Part shown: positions 14,613-22,854 of the stretch, one piece after another | Layout of the letters: every line of letters starts with the position of its first letter | How positions within the stretch are numbered: the stretch's first letter is position 1 | IMG/VR virus record: IMGVR_UViG_3300017917_002068 | Location: 62,001-126,000 of that record | Strand: one strand, 5' to 3' | From: a virus | Length of the DNA stretch: 64,000 bases | Program-made: the position numbers and the translations under genes | The notes under the pieces: generated by a model | Databases searched by the model: none | The model's input: only the letters and a program-made list of their open reading frames with translations | Told to the model about the DNA's origin: nothing

Positions 14613-15616
14613 CATATATTCTAGTAGATACTGCTAATACATTTTTCCGAGCTAGGCACGTTATAAGAGGCGATGCCGATATTAAGCTCGGAATGGCTTT
14701 TCATATCACGTTAAATTCTATTAAAAAAGCATGGAAAGACTTCGATGGAAGTCATGTGATCTTCTGTTTAGAGGGACGTTCTTGGCGTAAGGATTACTAC
14801 GAGCCATATAAGCGTAATCGATCAGATGCCCGTGCTGCTCTTACTCCTTCGGAACAGGAAGAAGATCAACTATTTTGGGAAGCGTTTGATACTTTTAAAG
14901 AGTTTATCATCGATAAAACAAATTGCACGGTCTTACATAATCCCCAATTAGAAGCAGATGATTTAATTGCTGGATGGATTCAAAATCATCCTAGCGATAA
15001 TCATGTTATTATTTCGACAGACAGTGATTTTGCACAATTGATCGCACCTAATGTTAAACAATATAATGGCGTAATGGAAATGACCATTACACACGAAGGT
15101 TATTTCGACGATAAAGGTAAATCAATCATCGATAAAAAAACTCAATCACCCAAGCCGGCACCAGATCCAGAGTGGCTCTTATTTGAAAAATGCATGCGTG
15201 GTGATACCAGTGATAATGTTTTTTCCGCATATCCGGGTGTTCGTACTAAAGGCACAAGCAAAAAAGTAGGCCTTACAGAAGCATTTGAAGATCGTAAAAG
15301 CAAAGGGTATGCATGGAACAATCTCATGCTTCAGAGATGGACTGATCACGAAGGCAAGGAACACCGAGTGTTAGAAGATTATGAACGAAATCGTAGATTG
15401 ATCGACTTGACACACCAACCCGATCATATTAAAGAAATTATCAATACAACCATACAATCTGCTATCGATCAGAATAAAAATATTAATCAGGTCGGCATTA
15501 GATTAATCAAGTTCTGCAATCTATACGATCTAAAGAAAATTGCCGACCAAGCGCAGCAATATGCCGAACCATTGAATGCGAGATACAACAATGAAAATAA
15601 AACTATGTCGGTATGA
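14609..15616 (+). CDS. rnh: RNase H / 5'-3' exonuclease (T4 rnh-like)
   Basis: FEN-1 family nuclease that removes RNA primers from lagging-strand fragments; 335 residues against 305 in T4. Acidic metal-site motifs are present: ILVDTANTFFRARH (D7 region), CLEGRSWRKDYYEPYKRNR (the arch/helical clamp start), LEADDLIAGW and STDSDFAQLI (D clusters), and MRGDTSDNVF with the H2TH region after it. It starts in an ATGA overlap and lies in the nucleic-acid gene block, consistent with replication. Identity is strong. Confidence 0.92.
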   Translation: MTYILVDTANTFFRARHVIRGDADIKLGMAFHITLNSIKKAWKDFDGSHVIFCLEGRSWRKDYYEPYKRNRSDARAALTPSEQEEDQLFWEAFDTFKEFIIDKTNCTVLHNPQLEADDLIAGWIQNHPSDNHVIISTDSDFAQLIAPNVKQYNGVMEMTITHEGYFDDKGKSIIDKKTQSPKPAPDPEWLLFEKCMRGDTSDNVFSAYPGVRTKGTSKKVGLTEAFEDRKSKGYAWNNLMLQRWTDHEGKEHRVLEDYERNRRLIDLTHQPDHIKEIINTTIQSAIDQNKNINQVGIRLIKFCNLYDLKKIADQAQQYAEPLNARYNNENKTMSV

Positions 15617-15657
15617 TGATAACTGCCTTGAAAGTAAAAAATTGCGGAGGACCTAAA

Positions 15658-16134
15658 ATGACAGACTTACACGCCAAACCAATCATTGATGAAAAATTTT
15701 GGATCGTAGAAAAAGACGGAGAAAAATTTGCCACACTAAGAAAAAACGAAGACAACAGATTTGTTCTTAGTAATGAGACTGGGGTTAAAATTTTTGATAC
15801 TAAAAAAAGTTTAACAGACCAATTCGGAAAAGATTTCTTCATAGCGAAGATTATCAAAGAAAGAACAGATGCACCTGATCTAGAAGTACATGGTTATGCC
15901 TGTTCTAGCATTCCACATAATCCGATGTTCGACATTAAAAAGAAACTACCTCTTTTTACAAAAAGCGAAGATTCAAAAAGTTTATACTGTGCAGGTTATT
16001 ATGTTATTCGATTTGAAAAAGGATGGGTAAAAAGCTTTTGTCCTAAATTGATTACTCTTCAAAGATATCAGTATCAAGGTCCTTTCAAAACAGAATTAGA
16101 AATGAGACAGGTGTTATCAAATGTCAGCAAATAA
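15658..16134 (+). CDS. Conserved phage protein, unknown function
   Basis: A 158-residue protein. GGAGG stands eight bases before the ATG at 15658 and decides the start, although the frame is open from 15613. It contains KFWIVEKDGEKFATLRKNED, VHGYACSSIPHNPMFDIKKKLPLF and LYCAGYYVIRFEKGWVKSFCPKL, the last with two cysteines. I recognise this as a strongly conserved hypothetical of T4-like aquatic phages; no reaction or fold is certain. Confidence 0.78.
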   Translation: MTDLHAKPIIDEKFWIVEKDGEKFATLRKNEDNRFVLSNETGVKIFDTKKSLTDQFGKDFFIAKIIKERTDAPDLEVHGYACSSIPHNPMFDIKKKLPLFTKSEDSKSLYCAGYYVIRFEKGWVKSFCPKLITLQRYQYQGPFKTELEMRQVLSNVSK

Positions 16135-16369
16135 TATTTCAACAAAACTAACTAGTGTAGAAAAAATAGTTCAAAGATTAGTTTCTGCCGAAAAAAGCAA
16201 TCAGAAAGAAATTAGGCTAACAGTACAAGAAGCTAGAGAAATCGTAACTGATTTAAGTATCCTGACTTCTAAATTGGGCAAACACATTGAAGAAATACAT
16301 GCCAAATTAGATAAAATAGAAGTTGCCAGCAATGAAATCAAGGTGCAGGTCGATGGAGGAACATTCTAA
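16121..16369 (+). CDS. Small coiled-coil protein
   Basis: An 82-residue, almost wholly helical protein with heptad-like repeats (LTSVEKIVQRLVSAEKSN, AREIVTDLSILTSKLGKHIE, EIHAKLDKIEVASNEIKV). It overlaps the previous gene by 14 bases. It is likely to oligomerise; no partner is obvious. After its stop a late promoter begins the next transcription unit. Confidence 0.66.
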   Translation: MSANNISTKLTSVEKIVQRLVSAEKSNQKEIRLTVQEAREIVTDLSILTSKLGKHIEEIHAKLDKIEVASNEIKVQVDGGTF

Positions 16370-16372
16370 GAA

Positions 16373-16380
16373 GATAAATA
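16373..16380 (+). promoter_or_regulatory. Late promoter (GATAAATA)
   Basis: GATAAATA fits the NATAAATA late-promoter box known for T4-like cyanophages (TATAAATA in T4), read by host polymerase with gp55. It lies in the 41-base gap before the gene at 16411; the start site would be near 16386, giving a 25-base leader with AGAGAAG. It is the only intergenic example seen on the + strand here. Confidence 0.6.
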
Positions 16381-16410
16381 TATGCGTGTATTATAAAAGA
16401 GAAGAATTAG

Positions 16411-16695
16411 ATGAGCAGACCAAAACCTAAAGTTTTACTTGAATATGCTAATAAAGAAAATTATAGAATCGAGCAAATTCTAGAAGCGGATGCCATTTGG
16501 GCTGTTTTCTATAAGGGTCAGCCGTTTAATCTCAAGAGTGGCAGTTTAGTGGCTAGCTATCCTGGACCTAAATATAAAAAAGTTTCATTTTCAAATCCAG
16601 GACATGCTCGAAACCTAGCTAAAAAACTAAACAAGATGTTTAAGACAACTGACTTTCAAGTTTATAGATTAACTACCGGCGACGTCGTTGAATAA
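16411..16695 (+). CDS. Conserved phage protein, unknown function
   Basis: A 94-residue basic protein beginning MSRPKPKVLLEYANKE. The segments DAIWAVFYKGQPFNLKSGS and YPGPKYKKVSFSNPGHARNL are highly characteristic of a small protein conserved in T4-like aquatic phages. The many Lys and the small alternating fold could suit nucleic-acid binding. A NATAAATA box upstream suggests late expression, unlike most of this block. Its TAA shares a base with the next ATG. Confidence 0.8.
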   Translation: MSRPKPKVLLEYANKENYRIEQILEADAIWAVFYKGQPFNLKSGSLVASYPGPKYKKVSFSNPGHARNLAKKLNKMFKTTDFQVYRLTTGDVVE

Positions 16696-17096
16696 TGATT
16701 ACCAAAGAAGGTTTTACTGAAGCTTTTTTAAAAGCTGCTGACATAATACCTACTCCAGAAATTCTAAAAGAAAAAAAAATTCAATGGTGGTTTAACGTCC
16801 GAGACAAAGACGAAGGCGGACTACGCTTAACAGAAGATGGCATAGAATTTATTAAAAATGATGCCGATATCAAAACATATACAATTAAACTTCCCGGACA
16901 CGTTACACTTACTCCACAGATTTTAGTTTGGTTAGATCAACAAATAAAATCACCTTATCATATTACCAAAAAAGAAATAACAGTTCTTTCAGAAAAAGAT
17001 GCCTTTGAACTCTATCTATTTTCGGGCGATGTTAGAAAAATGGGATATTCAAAAGCACTATCAAAAAGATTAAGCCAAGAATCAAGCGAACTCTAA
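16695..17096 (+). CDS. Conserved phage protein, unknown function
   Basis: A 133-residue protein translationally coupled (TAATG) to the preceding gene, so probably also late. It opens with a helix (EGFTEAFLKAADIIPTPEIL), then a Trp/Arg segment (KIQWWFNVRDKDEGGLRLT) and ends with a helical Lys/Ser-rich tail (LFSGDVRKMGYSKALSKRLS). No catalytic or binding motif is recognised. Confidence 0.7.
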   Translation: MITKEGFTEAFLKAADIIPTPEILKEKKIQWWFNVRDKDEGGLRLTEDGIEFIKNDADIKTYTIKLPGHVTLTPQILVWLDQQIKSPYHITKKEITVLSEKDAFELYLFSGDVRKMGYSKALSKRLSQESSEL

Positions 17097-17122
17097 ATCA
17101 ACGATTTAAATATTGTGCTATT

Positions 17123-17392
17123 ATGATTACTATTAATCCTTTAGATCATTTGGATAAAAGAAAACTTGAATGGATTCCTGTTCATTTTTTCAAATCAAGA
17201 TTAAACTATCTTTCTGATACTGAGAAAATCAACGATTGGATAAAGTATCGATTGAAGGGTAGATATTGTCTAGTTACTTTACCACATATCGACAAGGATG
17301 AAAAAACAAAATCAGCCACTTTTGTGGCCTTTGAAGAAGAAAAAGAACTAACATATTTTATGTTAGCATGTCCATACTTAAGGAGTTTATAA
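17123..17392 (+). CDS. Small protein, unknown function
   Basis: An 89-residue protein. The start is the first ATG after a 26-base gap and lacks a good Shine-Dalgarno sequence. It contains LDHLDKRKLEWIPVHFFKSR and RYCLVTLPHID followed by a strand AFEEEKELTYFMLACPYL. No family recognised. Its stop overlaps the next gene (TAATG), supporting it as a member of the same unit. Confidence 0.62.
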   Translation: MITINPLDHLDKRKLEWIPVHFFKSRLNYLSDTEKINDWIKYRLKGRYCLVTLPHIDKDEKTKSATFVAFEEEKELTYFMLACPYLRSL

Positions 17393-17634
17393 TGACAGAC
17401 GCAACCAAAGAGCAAGCAGCGCAACAGCCTACCGCACCGCAGGCTCAAGCACCACAAGCTGCACAAGAAGGTGCAGAATTAACCATTAATGATCTTAACG
17501 CTTTGAAGACAGTCATCGACGTTGCCACACAACGAGGTGCATTCAAAGCCGCAGAAATGGAAGCCGTAGGAAAAGTTTATAATAAACTATCAAATTTTTT
17601 AGCCAGCGTTAGCGGTGCTAAAGAAGGACAATAA
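17392..17634 (+). CDS. Small conserved phage protein with Ala/Gln-rich head
   Basis: An 80-residue protein; the ATG at 17392 has AAGGAG at 17380-17385 and overlaps the preceding TAA, so it is preferred over an in-frame ATG at 17368. Residues 5-30 are Ala/Gln/Pro-rich and probably disordered; residues 35-75 form a helical domain (INDLNALKTVIDVATQRGAF, KAAEMEAVGKVYNKLSNFLA) that I recognise as a recurrent family of T4-like aquatic phages. Role unknown. Confidence 0.78.
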   Translation: MTDATKEQAAQQPTAPQAQAPQAAQEGAELTINDLNALKTVIDVATQRGAFKAAEMEAVGKVYNKLSNFLASVSGAKEGQ

Positions 17635-17635
17635 T

Positions 17636-18304
17636 ATGAAAACATTAAAACATATCGGTAAGATTGTTTCAACAGGATCTAGAGTTCTCGTAGCGTTCAG
17701 AACGATTCCAGGAGCATCCGATCATGCATTAGTTATCGAAGCAAACAATTTGACTCCTGTAGAACACGATGCTATTATGAAATTAGTAGAATCTGATCAA
17801 GCACAGGAATCTTTTGAATTTGGCGAAATACTAGCTATTAGACATTTCCCCGATGGTAGATTAATGCTTCCAACACTGCATCAAGAAGCTAAATTGACTA
17901 AAGTTCCAACCAGCGATGTTTTTGTAACGCCAACCTCTGACGAAACTCAAACTATTCTTTTAACTGAGTTAAATGCAATTATTGCCGGACAAAAGAATTG
18001 TGCAGTTGATGATCTTTGCACATTTGTTTCCGGAGCACCAAAAGTCGAAGAACGGACTGTTGCTAGAGTCAATGAAGGAGGAAAAGATCTCGGCGAGCCG
18101 ACAATTCCTCAAAAACCGTTAAACGAATCAGCTCCGTTAAAAGCTTCTGCAAATAGTGTATTGAGTGATACTGATATCGCTAGATCTTATCGCAGCCAAG
18201 CTGATGCGATGTATAAAGAAGCTGCAAGGCTTCGCAAACAAGCTGACGAATTAGATCCGCCAAAGAAGAAAGTTGCCAAGGTAAAAGAAACCACTGATGC
18301 CTAA
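17636..18304 (+). CDS. Conserved phage protein, unknown function
   Basis: A 222-residue protein. Residues 1-100 form a conserved domain (MKTLKHIGKIVSTGSRVLVA, FRTIPGASDHALVIEANNL, FGEILAIRHFPDGRLMLPTL) that I recognise from T4-like aquatic phages; residues 130-185 are a Pro/Ser-rich linker and the tail (SYRSQADAMYKEAARLRKQA) is a basic helix. The ATG at 17636 follows the previous stop by one base. It may bridge proteins or DNA; function unknown. Confidence 0.78.
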   Translation: MKTLKHIGKIVSTGSRVLVAFRTIPGASDHALVIEANNLTPVEHDAIMKLVESDQAQESFEFGEILAIRHFPDGRLMLPTLHQEAKLTKVPTSDVFVTPTSDETQTILLTELNAIIAGQKNCAVDDLCTFVSGAPKVEERTVARVNEGGKDLGEPTIPQKPLNESAPLKASANSVLSDTDIARSYRSQADAMYKEAARLRKQADELDPPKKKVAKVKETTDA

Positions 18305-18617
18305 AAGATTTTTCAAGCCACCTAAGAATGTTGTTCAAGAGTGGCCTGAAATCTTTGAAGATATGTATATGAGTACTATCCCTGTGAAGTACATGCATAG
18401 CGTAGAAATTGAATTCAATGACGGACGGCTCTGGGAAATAAACATCGCAGAACAGTTAGAAAATGAAGAAGCGGAGATTGTGGCGAAAAAATTAATCGAA
18501 GCTTTTAGGGAATATCAAGACGAAATACATAATATGAATTTCAGTGTTGATATAGAAAAATTAAAAAATGATGTAATTAGATCTACGAAAGGTTTTTTGG
18601 ACAAAGATGAATGTTAA
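18297..18617 (+). CDS. Conserved phage protein, unknown function
   Basis: A 106-residue protein overlapping the previous gene by eight bases and thyX by 11. It begins MPKRFFKPPKNVVQEWPEIF, continues with VKYMHSVEIEFNDGRLWEI and ends in a long helix. No motif of known function. The tight coupling to thyX suggests coordinated expression only. Confidence 0.7.
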   Translation: MPKRFFKPPKNVVQEWPEIFEDMYMSTIPVKYMHSVEIEFNDGRLWEINIAEQLENEEAEIVAKKLIEAFREYQDEIHNMNFSVDIEKLKNDVIRSTKGFLDKDEC

Positions 18618-19290
18618 ACTGGTATCCTATTCAAGACCCACAGAGGAATTTGCCGAGCACGGTATCACAGATGCGCAGGAACTCATCGCGTATTGCGCCC
18701 GTGTCAGCAACCCATCAAACCAATTCAATACAGAGACATCAGAGAAGCTTATCCGATATCTTATCAAACACGCACACTGGAGTCCCCTGGAGATGGTCAG
18801 TGCCTGTATGGAAATCACGACGACTAGAGATATCGCTCGTCAGATCCTCAGACACAGATCATTTAGCTTCCAAGAGTTCTCACAGCGATATGCTAATCCT
18901 GTCGAGGATCTTAATTTCGTCATTAGAGAAGCACGGTTGCAGGACGCACGAAACAGACAGAATAGTGTCGAACTGGATCTGTCAGACGCCGAACAAAGAG
19001 AACTTAGTCGTCTATGGGAAGAAAAACAACAGGCTGTTATTAGAGCCTCTAGAGAAGCCTACACTTGGGCTGTCAATAACGGTATAGCTAAAGAGCAGGC
19101 CCGTGCTGTCTTACCAGAAGGTAATATTGAAAGTCGCTTATATATGAACGGAACCCTGCGTTCTTGGATCCATTATATCGAACTTCGTGCTGCCAATGGC
19201 ACACAAAAGGAACATATGGACATCGCTCGAGCCTGTGCCGGAGTTATTGCTGAAGTCTTTCCAATGGCTACTAGTCTAGTTAGTAATTAA
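18607..19290 (+). CDS. thyX: Flavin-dependent thymidylate synthase
   Basis: Makes dTMP from dUMP with FAD, NADPH and methylene-tetrahydrofolate. The ThyX signature RHRSFSFQEFSQRY (RHRx7S with flanks) is clear, and the N-terminal segment HAHWSPLEMVSACMEITTTRDIARQIL is the family dUMP/FAD region; the C-terminal segment with SRLYMNGTLRSWIHYIELR matches the last helix. 227 residues is normal. It completes a route with dCMP deaminase. The last gene of the + block; its TAA overlaps the stop of the convergent radical SAM gene. Confidence 0.95.
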   Translation: MNVKLVSYSRPTEEFAEHGITDAQELIAYCARVSNPSNQFNTETSEKLIRYLIKHAHWSPLEMVSACMEITTTRDIARQILRHRSFSFQEFSQRYANPVEDLNFVIREARLQDARNRQNSVELDLSDAEQRELSRLWEEKQQAVIRASREAYTWAVNNGIAKEQARAVLPEGNIESRLYMNGTLRSWIHYIELRAANGTQKEHMDIARACAGVIAEVFPMATSLVSN

Positions 19291-20708
19291 TAGCTTTTAC
19301 ACAACTTATAAAACTCTGTCATTTCGGGGAACGTTTTTAAAAAATTCGTTCCTCGTCTTTTATCATGTTCATCAACAAATGCTGCAAAATCTTTTCTGTT
19401 TTGAATGTTATTTTCTTTTTTAATCTTCTTTTCAAACACCGATAGCAGCCGTTCTAATTTTTGAACTTCAGATTTATAAAATCCAACAGAACTGTTCCCC
19501 TTAGTTACTAACAGTCTATTCATTTTTGTTATTTGCTGTTCAATTAAAGGAATAAAATCTTCCGTTAAAATTGCTAAAGACTGATGAGGCGGATTATTAA
19601 GATAGGGAATGTCTAACATCACCGGATGCGACCCTACTTCTGAGTTAAACAATTTATTTAAAATTCGTTTATATAAAGAAGGCTTACCATATTTTAAATT
19701 TAGTTTTAAAATATCATCTAAAAATTTATCATAAGTAGTCACCGATAGAGCATTATATGTGCTCATGATTCCTAATTTACATCCCGGTAGCTCTGTTAAA
19801 AACTTGTTACAATTATCTAACCATAAATCATAATCTAAGCCATATCGAATATACTCCGCTGCCTTTCCATGTGCTTCACAACTAGTATAGATCATTATAT
19901 TTTTTACTAATTTCTTTTCATTTATTATCTTTAGCTTAGAAATAAACTGATCAAACAGATTTTCCGGAACACAAAAATTAGAATTAATACCTAACTCTAA
20001 ATTTTTATTAGGATGTTCTATAATGTAATCTAGCACCCTGAAAGTATGTTTCGATAGCAACGGTTCACCGCCAGTAATTCTGAATGTATGCAAGTCAGGA
20101 TATAAATTCGGCCACCATTCCCAGAATGCATTAACATAGGGATTATCTACCTTTTCAGGTATAGGCATTTTATTCTGAATTTCAATCCATTGTAAATTAT
20201 TATACCGCATAGATGTTGGATACGGTCCATGCTCTTTGATTTCCTCCATCCATTTACTACTAACATCAGGCGAACAATAAGAACATTTAAAATTACAAAC
20301 ATTACTAAAAGAAACTTCTAGATATTTAGGATTTACTGATTTTTTAGATCCTGCAGATAAAATATCCGGTATAAATGGACGCGACCAAGATTCAGCACTT
20401 TTTAAAACTCTATCACTTAATGGCTCACCCGCATCCTCGACCTTCCAACAATAGTCACACTCTTTAGGTTTTATACCGTCAAGCATTTGTTGGCGGATTT
20501 CTTTTTTAAATGTTGTATTATGTAGTGCGCTAGGATCTTTTGCGATTTCGGATATCGGAATTACGTGAGTTCTTGGATGATGACAACTATGCGTATGGCC
20601 TAATCCTAGATGAATTGTTACCTGTGTCCATTTAGCAGCACAGAAACTAGGACTGATTTCATCGATTGTTTTTTTAAATCGAATCTGATCGTTGAACCAT
20701 TTGTTCAT
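19287..20708 (-). CDS. Radical SAM protein with N-terminal twitch-like cluster domain
   Basis: A 473-residue radical SAM enzyme. The SAM-cluster motif is CNFKCSYC (C138, C142, C145) and RITGGEPLLSKH gives the GGE motif. Before it lie four further cysteines in family-like settings: C23 (FCAAKW), C42 (SCHHPRTH) and the pair C84/C87 (CDYCWKVE), as expected for a twitch-type domain that holds an auxiliary 4Fe-4S cluster at the N-terminus. Twitch enzymes oxidise or epimerise diverse small molecules or sugars; the substrate here is unknown. It is the last gene of a coupled cluster with glycosyltransferase-like genes, so sugar or glycan chemistry is a reasonable guess. Confidence 0.85.
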   Translation of the reverse strand: MNKWFNDQIRFKKTIDEISPSFCAAKWTQVTIHLGLGHTHSCHHPRTHVIPISEIAKDPSALHNTTFKKEIRQQMLDGIKPKECDYCWKVEDAGEPLSDRVLKSAESWSRPFIPDILSAGSKKSVNPKYLEVSFSNVCNFKCSYCSPDVSSKWMEEIKEHGPYPTSMRYNNLQWIEIQNKMPIPEKVDNPYVNAFWEWWPNLYPDLHTFRITGGEPLLSKHTFRVLDYIIEHPNKNLELGINSNFCVPENLFDQFISKLKIINEKKLVKNIMIYTSCEAHGKAAEYIRYGLDYDLWLDNCNKFLTELPGCKLGIMSTYNALSVTTYDKFLDDILKLNLKYGKPSLYKRILNKLFNSEVGSHPVMLDIPYLNNPPHQSLAILTEDFIPLIEQQITKMNRLLVTKGNSSVGFYKSEVQKLERLLSVFEKKIKKENNIQNRKDFAAFVDEHDKRRGTNFLKTFPEMTEFYKLCKSY

Positions 20709-21363
20709 ATTTGTCTTTTAGCCATTTAAAGTCATTTATTTTTTTTAATATTAGCGGTCGATTTCTATTAATAAATCCGTATTCTTTACCGAACTTAGCT
20801 CCAAGTTCAGCAAATTCAGCATAGGGAACGTTATTAAATTTAGATGTCCATATATCTAATCTATATTCGTCTTCTGAAGATCTTCTATTAGGGATGATTC
20901 CAGCACTTAGCTTTGCACATTCTCTTACAGCAGTTCGCCAAGTTTGAAACTCGCTAGTATTAAATTTATGTATGCTAAGAGTTTTATTAACAATCTGTAC
21001 ATGCCCAACAAACGATGTAGTAAAGTCTATAACTTCTTTTTCCACGAAAAGACTTCGTTGAAATACTTTGATTCCTCCGTGCCCATATTCTAAGTCGTTA
21101 ATGGGATTACGAGATCTAAAAACGTAAATCTTATCTCTTTCTTTAACAGAGTCGTAAAAATCGTCTAACGAAAAATCTAAAAGATAATTGTCCGAATCAA
21201 TTACTACAAATTGATCAGTAAATGATTTTACAGAACAATTTTTATGAGATTGTGCGATACCATCGCTAGTATCAAAACGAGTCAATGTAGGAAATAATTT
21301 TTTAGCCCTGATAAAGTTTTCAGTAGCATTCGGATCATCGTAATTTAAAAAAAACTTTTCCAT
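20674..21363 (-). CDS. GT-A-like glycosyltransferase-related protein
   Basis: A 229-residue protein, paralogous to the gene just upstream: both start with a FLNYDDPNATENF / FISYDEPNAEINF segment, then an AHK/SHK motif, then a D-x-D at the end of a strand (FVVIDSDNYL, about residues 72-81), then GHGGIKVF. The DSD and Rossmann-like start fit a nucleotide-sugar-binding GT-A fold. It lacks a clear acceptor domain. It overlaps the radical SAM gene by 35 bases. Confidence 0.66.
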   Translation of the reverse strand: MEKFFLNYDDPNATENFIRAKKLFPTLTRFDTSDGIAQSHKNCSVKSFTDQFVVIDSDNYLLDFSLDDFYDSVKERDKIYVFRSRNPINDLEYGHGGIKVFQRSLFVEKEVIDFTTSFVGHVQIVNKTLSIHKFNTSEFQTWRTAVRECAKLSAGIIPNRRSSEDEYRLDIWTSKFNNVPYAEFAELGAKFGKEYGFINRNRPLILKKINDFKWLKDKYEQMVQRSDSI

Positions 21364-21364
21364 A

Positions 21365-22261
21365 TTATTTTTCCGAAAAATAAGTTTTTCCTAATTCTAA
21401 AGACTCTGAGTATAAATCTACAACATAAGAACTTTGCTCACTGTCAAAATAGGTCCAAGTTAATCCTAATTTTGATTTAATTTCTAAACCTAAATTTTTA
21501 ATCTCTAATATACATTCAGAGGGATTGGTTTCAAATTTAAAGGCTATGGCATCATATATTTCACGAAGCTTTTCGAAATCTCGAACATCATAATAATTCC
21601 AATCAGAATCGTGCAACATCAAGGATCCTTGCCTAGCTCCTAACATAGAATATATTCCATTTTTAGAATGAGAGCCGACACATGACCAAATTCTAAGTCT
21701 GTGCAAATTATGCCAATATACTTCCGTTCGAATATTTTTAGGTTCTACTCGAACTCCTTTTTTCGTAAGCATTTTTACACCTTCACGGAATCCTGCTCGC
21801 CATGCTTGATACGGAGTTTCATTGATGATACTATCGCTAAAAACTCTAGGAAAGTTTTTATAACCATTTTCCCAACAGAAATCTATCTGAGCTTCCGGCG
21901 ATTCCGCATCTTCGTGGGTTCTCATGGCTTTAACAAAATCTTTATTCCAAATTTTTATTCCGCCATTACCATATAATAATCCGTTTATAACATTACGACC
22001 GCACCAACTATAAACCTTAATGTCGGGATTATCTGATAATTCCAATTTTAAAAAACTTTCATATATTTGATTATCGCCGTCAATGGTCACAAACCAATCA
22101 GTATCTGCTAGATCAGCAGCGGCTTTGTGAGCAGCATCACTGCCTTTAACTCCATGTACCCGTTTTACCCAAGGTACTTTATTAGAAATATCAGCAAAAT
22201 TTATTTCAGCGTTAGGTTCATCGTAGCTGATAAAAACAAAATCTAGATCAGTTACTTTCAT
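21365..22261 (-). CDS. GT-A-like glycosyltransferase-related protein (paralogue)
   Basis: A 298-residue protein. Its opening VFISYDEPNAEINFADISNK, the segment HGVKGSDAAHKAAADLADT and FVTIDGDNQIYESFL (DGD as DxD, near residue 77) fit a GT-A fold, and GNGGIKIW matches the paralogue downstream. Similar proteins occur in T4-like aquatic phages. The C-terminal 110 residues are longer than in the paralogue and may set acceptor choice. Its stop is one base from the next start; its ATG overlaps the preceding stop by four bases. Confidence 0.72.
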   Translation of the reverse strand: MKVTDLDFVFISYDEPNAEINFADISNKVPWVKRVHGVKGSDAAHKAAADLADTDWFVTIDGDNQIYESFLKLELSDNPDIKVYSWCGRNVINGLLYGNGGIKIWNKDFVKAMRTHEDAESPEAQIDFCWENGYKNFPRVFSDSIINETPYQAWRAGFREGVKMLTKKGVRVEPKNIRTEVYWHNLHRLRIWSCVGSHSKNGIYSMLGARQGSLMLHDSDWNYYDVRDFEKLREIYDAIAFKFETNPSECILEIKNLGLEIKSKLGLTWTYFDSEQSSYVVDLYSESLELGKTYFSEK

Positions 22262-22854
22262 TCTATATAATATCCATAATTTTTAAATGTCTTCCTGGTA
22301 TAAAAACTAAATTTCATTTTAAACAAAACATCGATATCTATTTTGTTGATCGGAACCGAGATTTCGTTATTATCATTAAAATCGTCGAAATTAAAATAAA
22401 AAGATTCATAAAGAAAATTAATATCATTTAATCTTGTAGCATATAATCTTATACTGTTTTGCTTTTTATTTTTAATCTCGGAAAGATTTCCATTATACTT
22501 CATTACTAAGTAAGGCGAATTATCTATCGAGCATATTCTAAAAACAACTTCTAAAAAATTTAAAGATGTTTTGTTTATTTTTTGTATCTGAAAAAATTTA
22601 TTATATTCGGGTTCAAAAGTTACATCGAATTTATCTAAAACTTTTAGAAATTTACTTTCAGTATCAATTTTATAATTAGTAAATTTTTTCTTGTGTTCGA
22701 TAAAATCTTTATATAGAGGAAGATACTCTTCGGTAACTTCAGAAAACCATTCATTAATATTAATATATTTTTCAGGATATGACGTTGAGAAAGACCTCAG
22801 ATTACCGTTGTTTTTATCATAGATAAAATAAAATTTAGGTGTATCAGATATCAT
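22258..22854 (-). CDS. Unknown protein of the glycan/radical SAM cluster
   Basis: A 198-residue, Asn/Lys/Phe-rich protein with unusually AT-rich codons. Segments such as KFYFIYDKNNGNLRSFSTS and ISVPINKIDIDVLFKMKFSF suggest beta structure. No DxD, transmembrane segment or signal is seen. Four-base overlaps couple it to both neighbours, so its role is probably tied to the cluster. Not recognised. Confidence 0.65.
   Translation of the reverse strand: MISDTPKFYFIYDKNNGNLRSFSTSYPEKYININEWFSEVTEEYLPLYKDFIEHKKKFTNYKIDTESKFLKVLDKFDVTFEPEYNKFFQIQKINKTSLNFLEVVFRICSIDNSPYLVMKYNGNLSEIKNKKQNSIRLYATRLNDINFLYESFYFNFDDFNDNNEISVPINKIDIDVLFKMKFSFYTRKTFKNYGYYIE

Noticed and set aside
17115-17125. Extended -10 (TGC-TATTAT) before 17123
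   Set aside because: The -10 would overlap the ATG itself and no -35 is visible; treated as chance.
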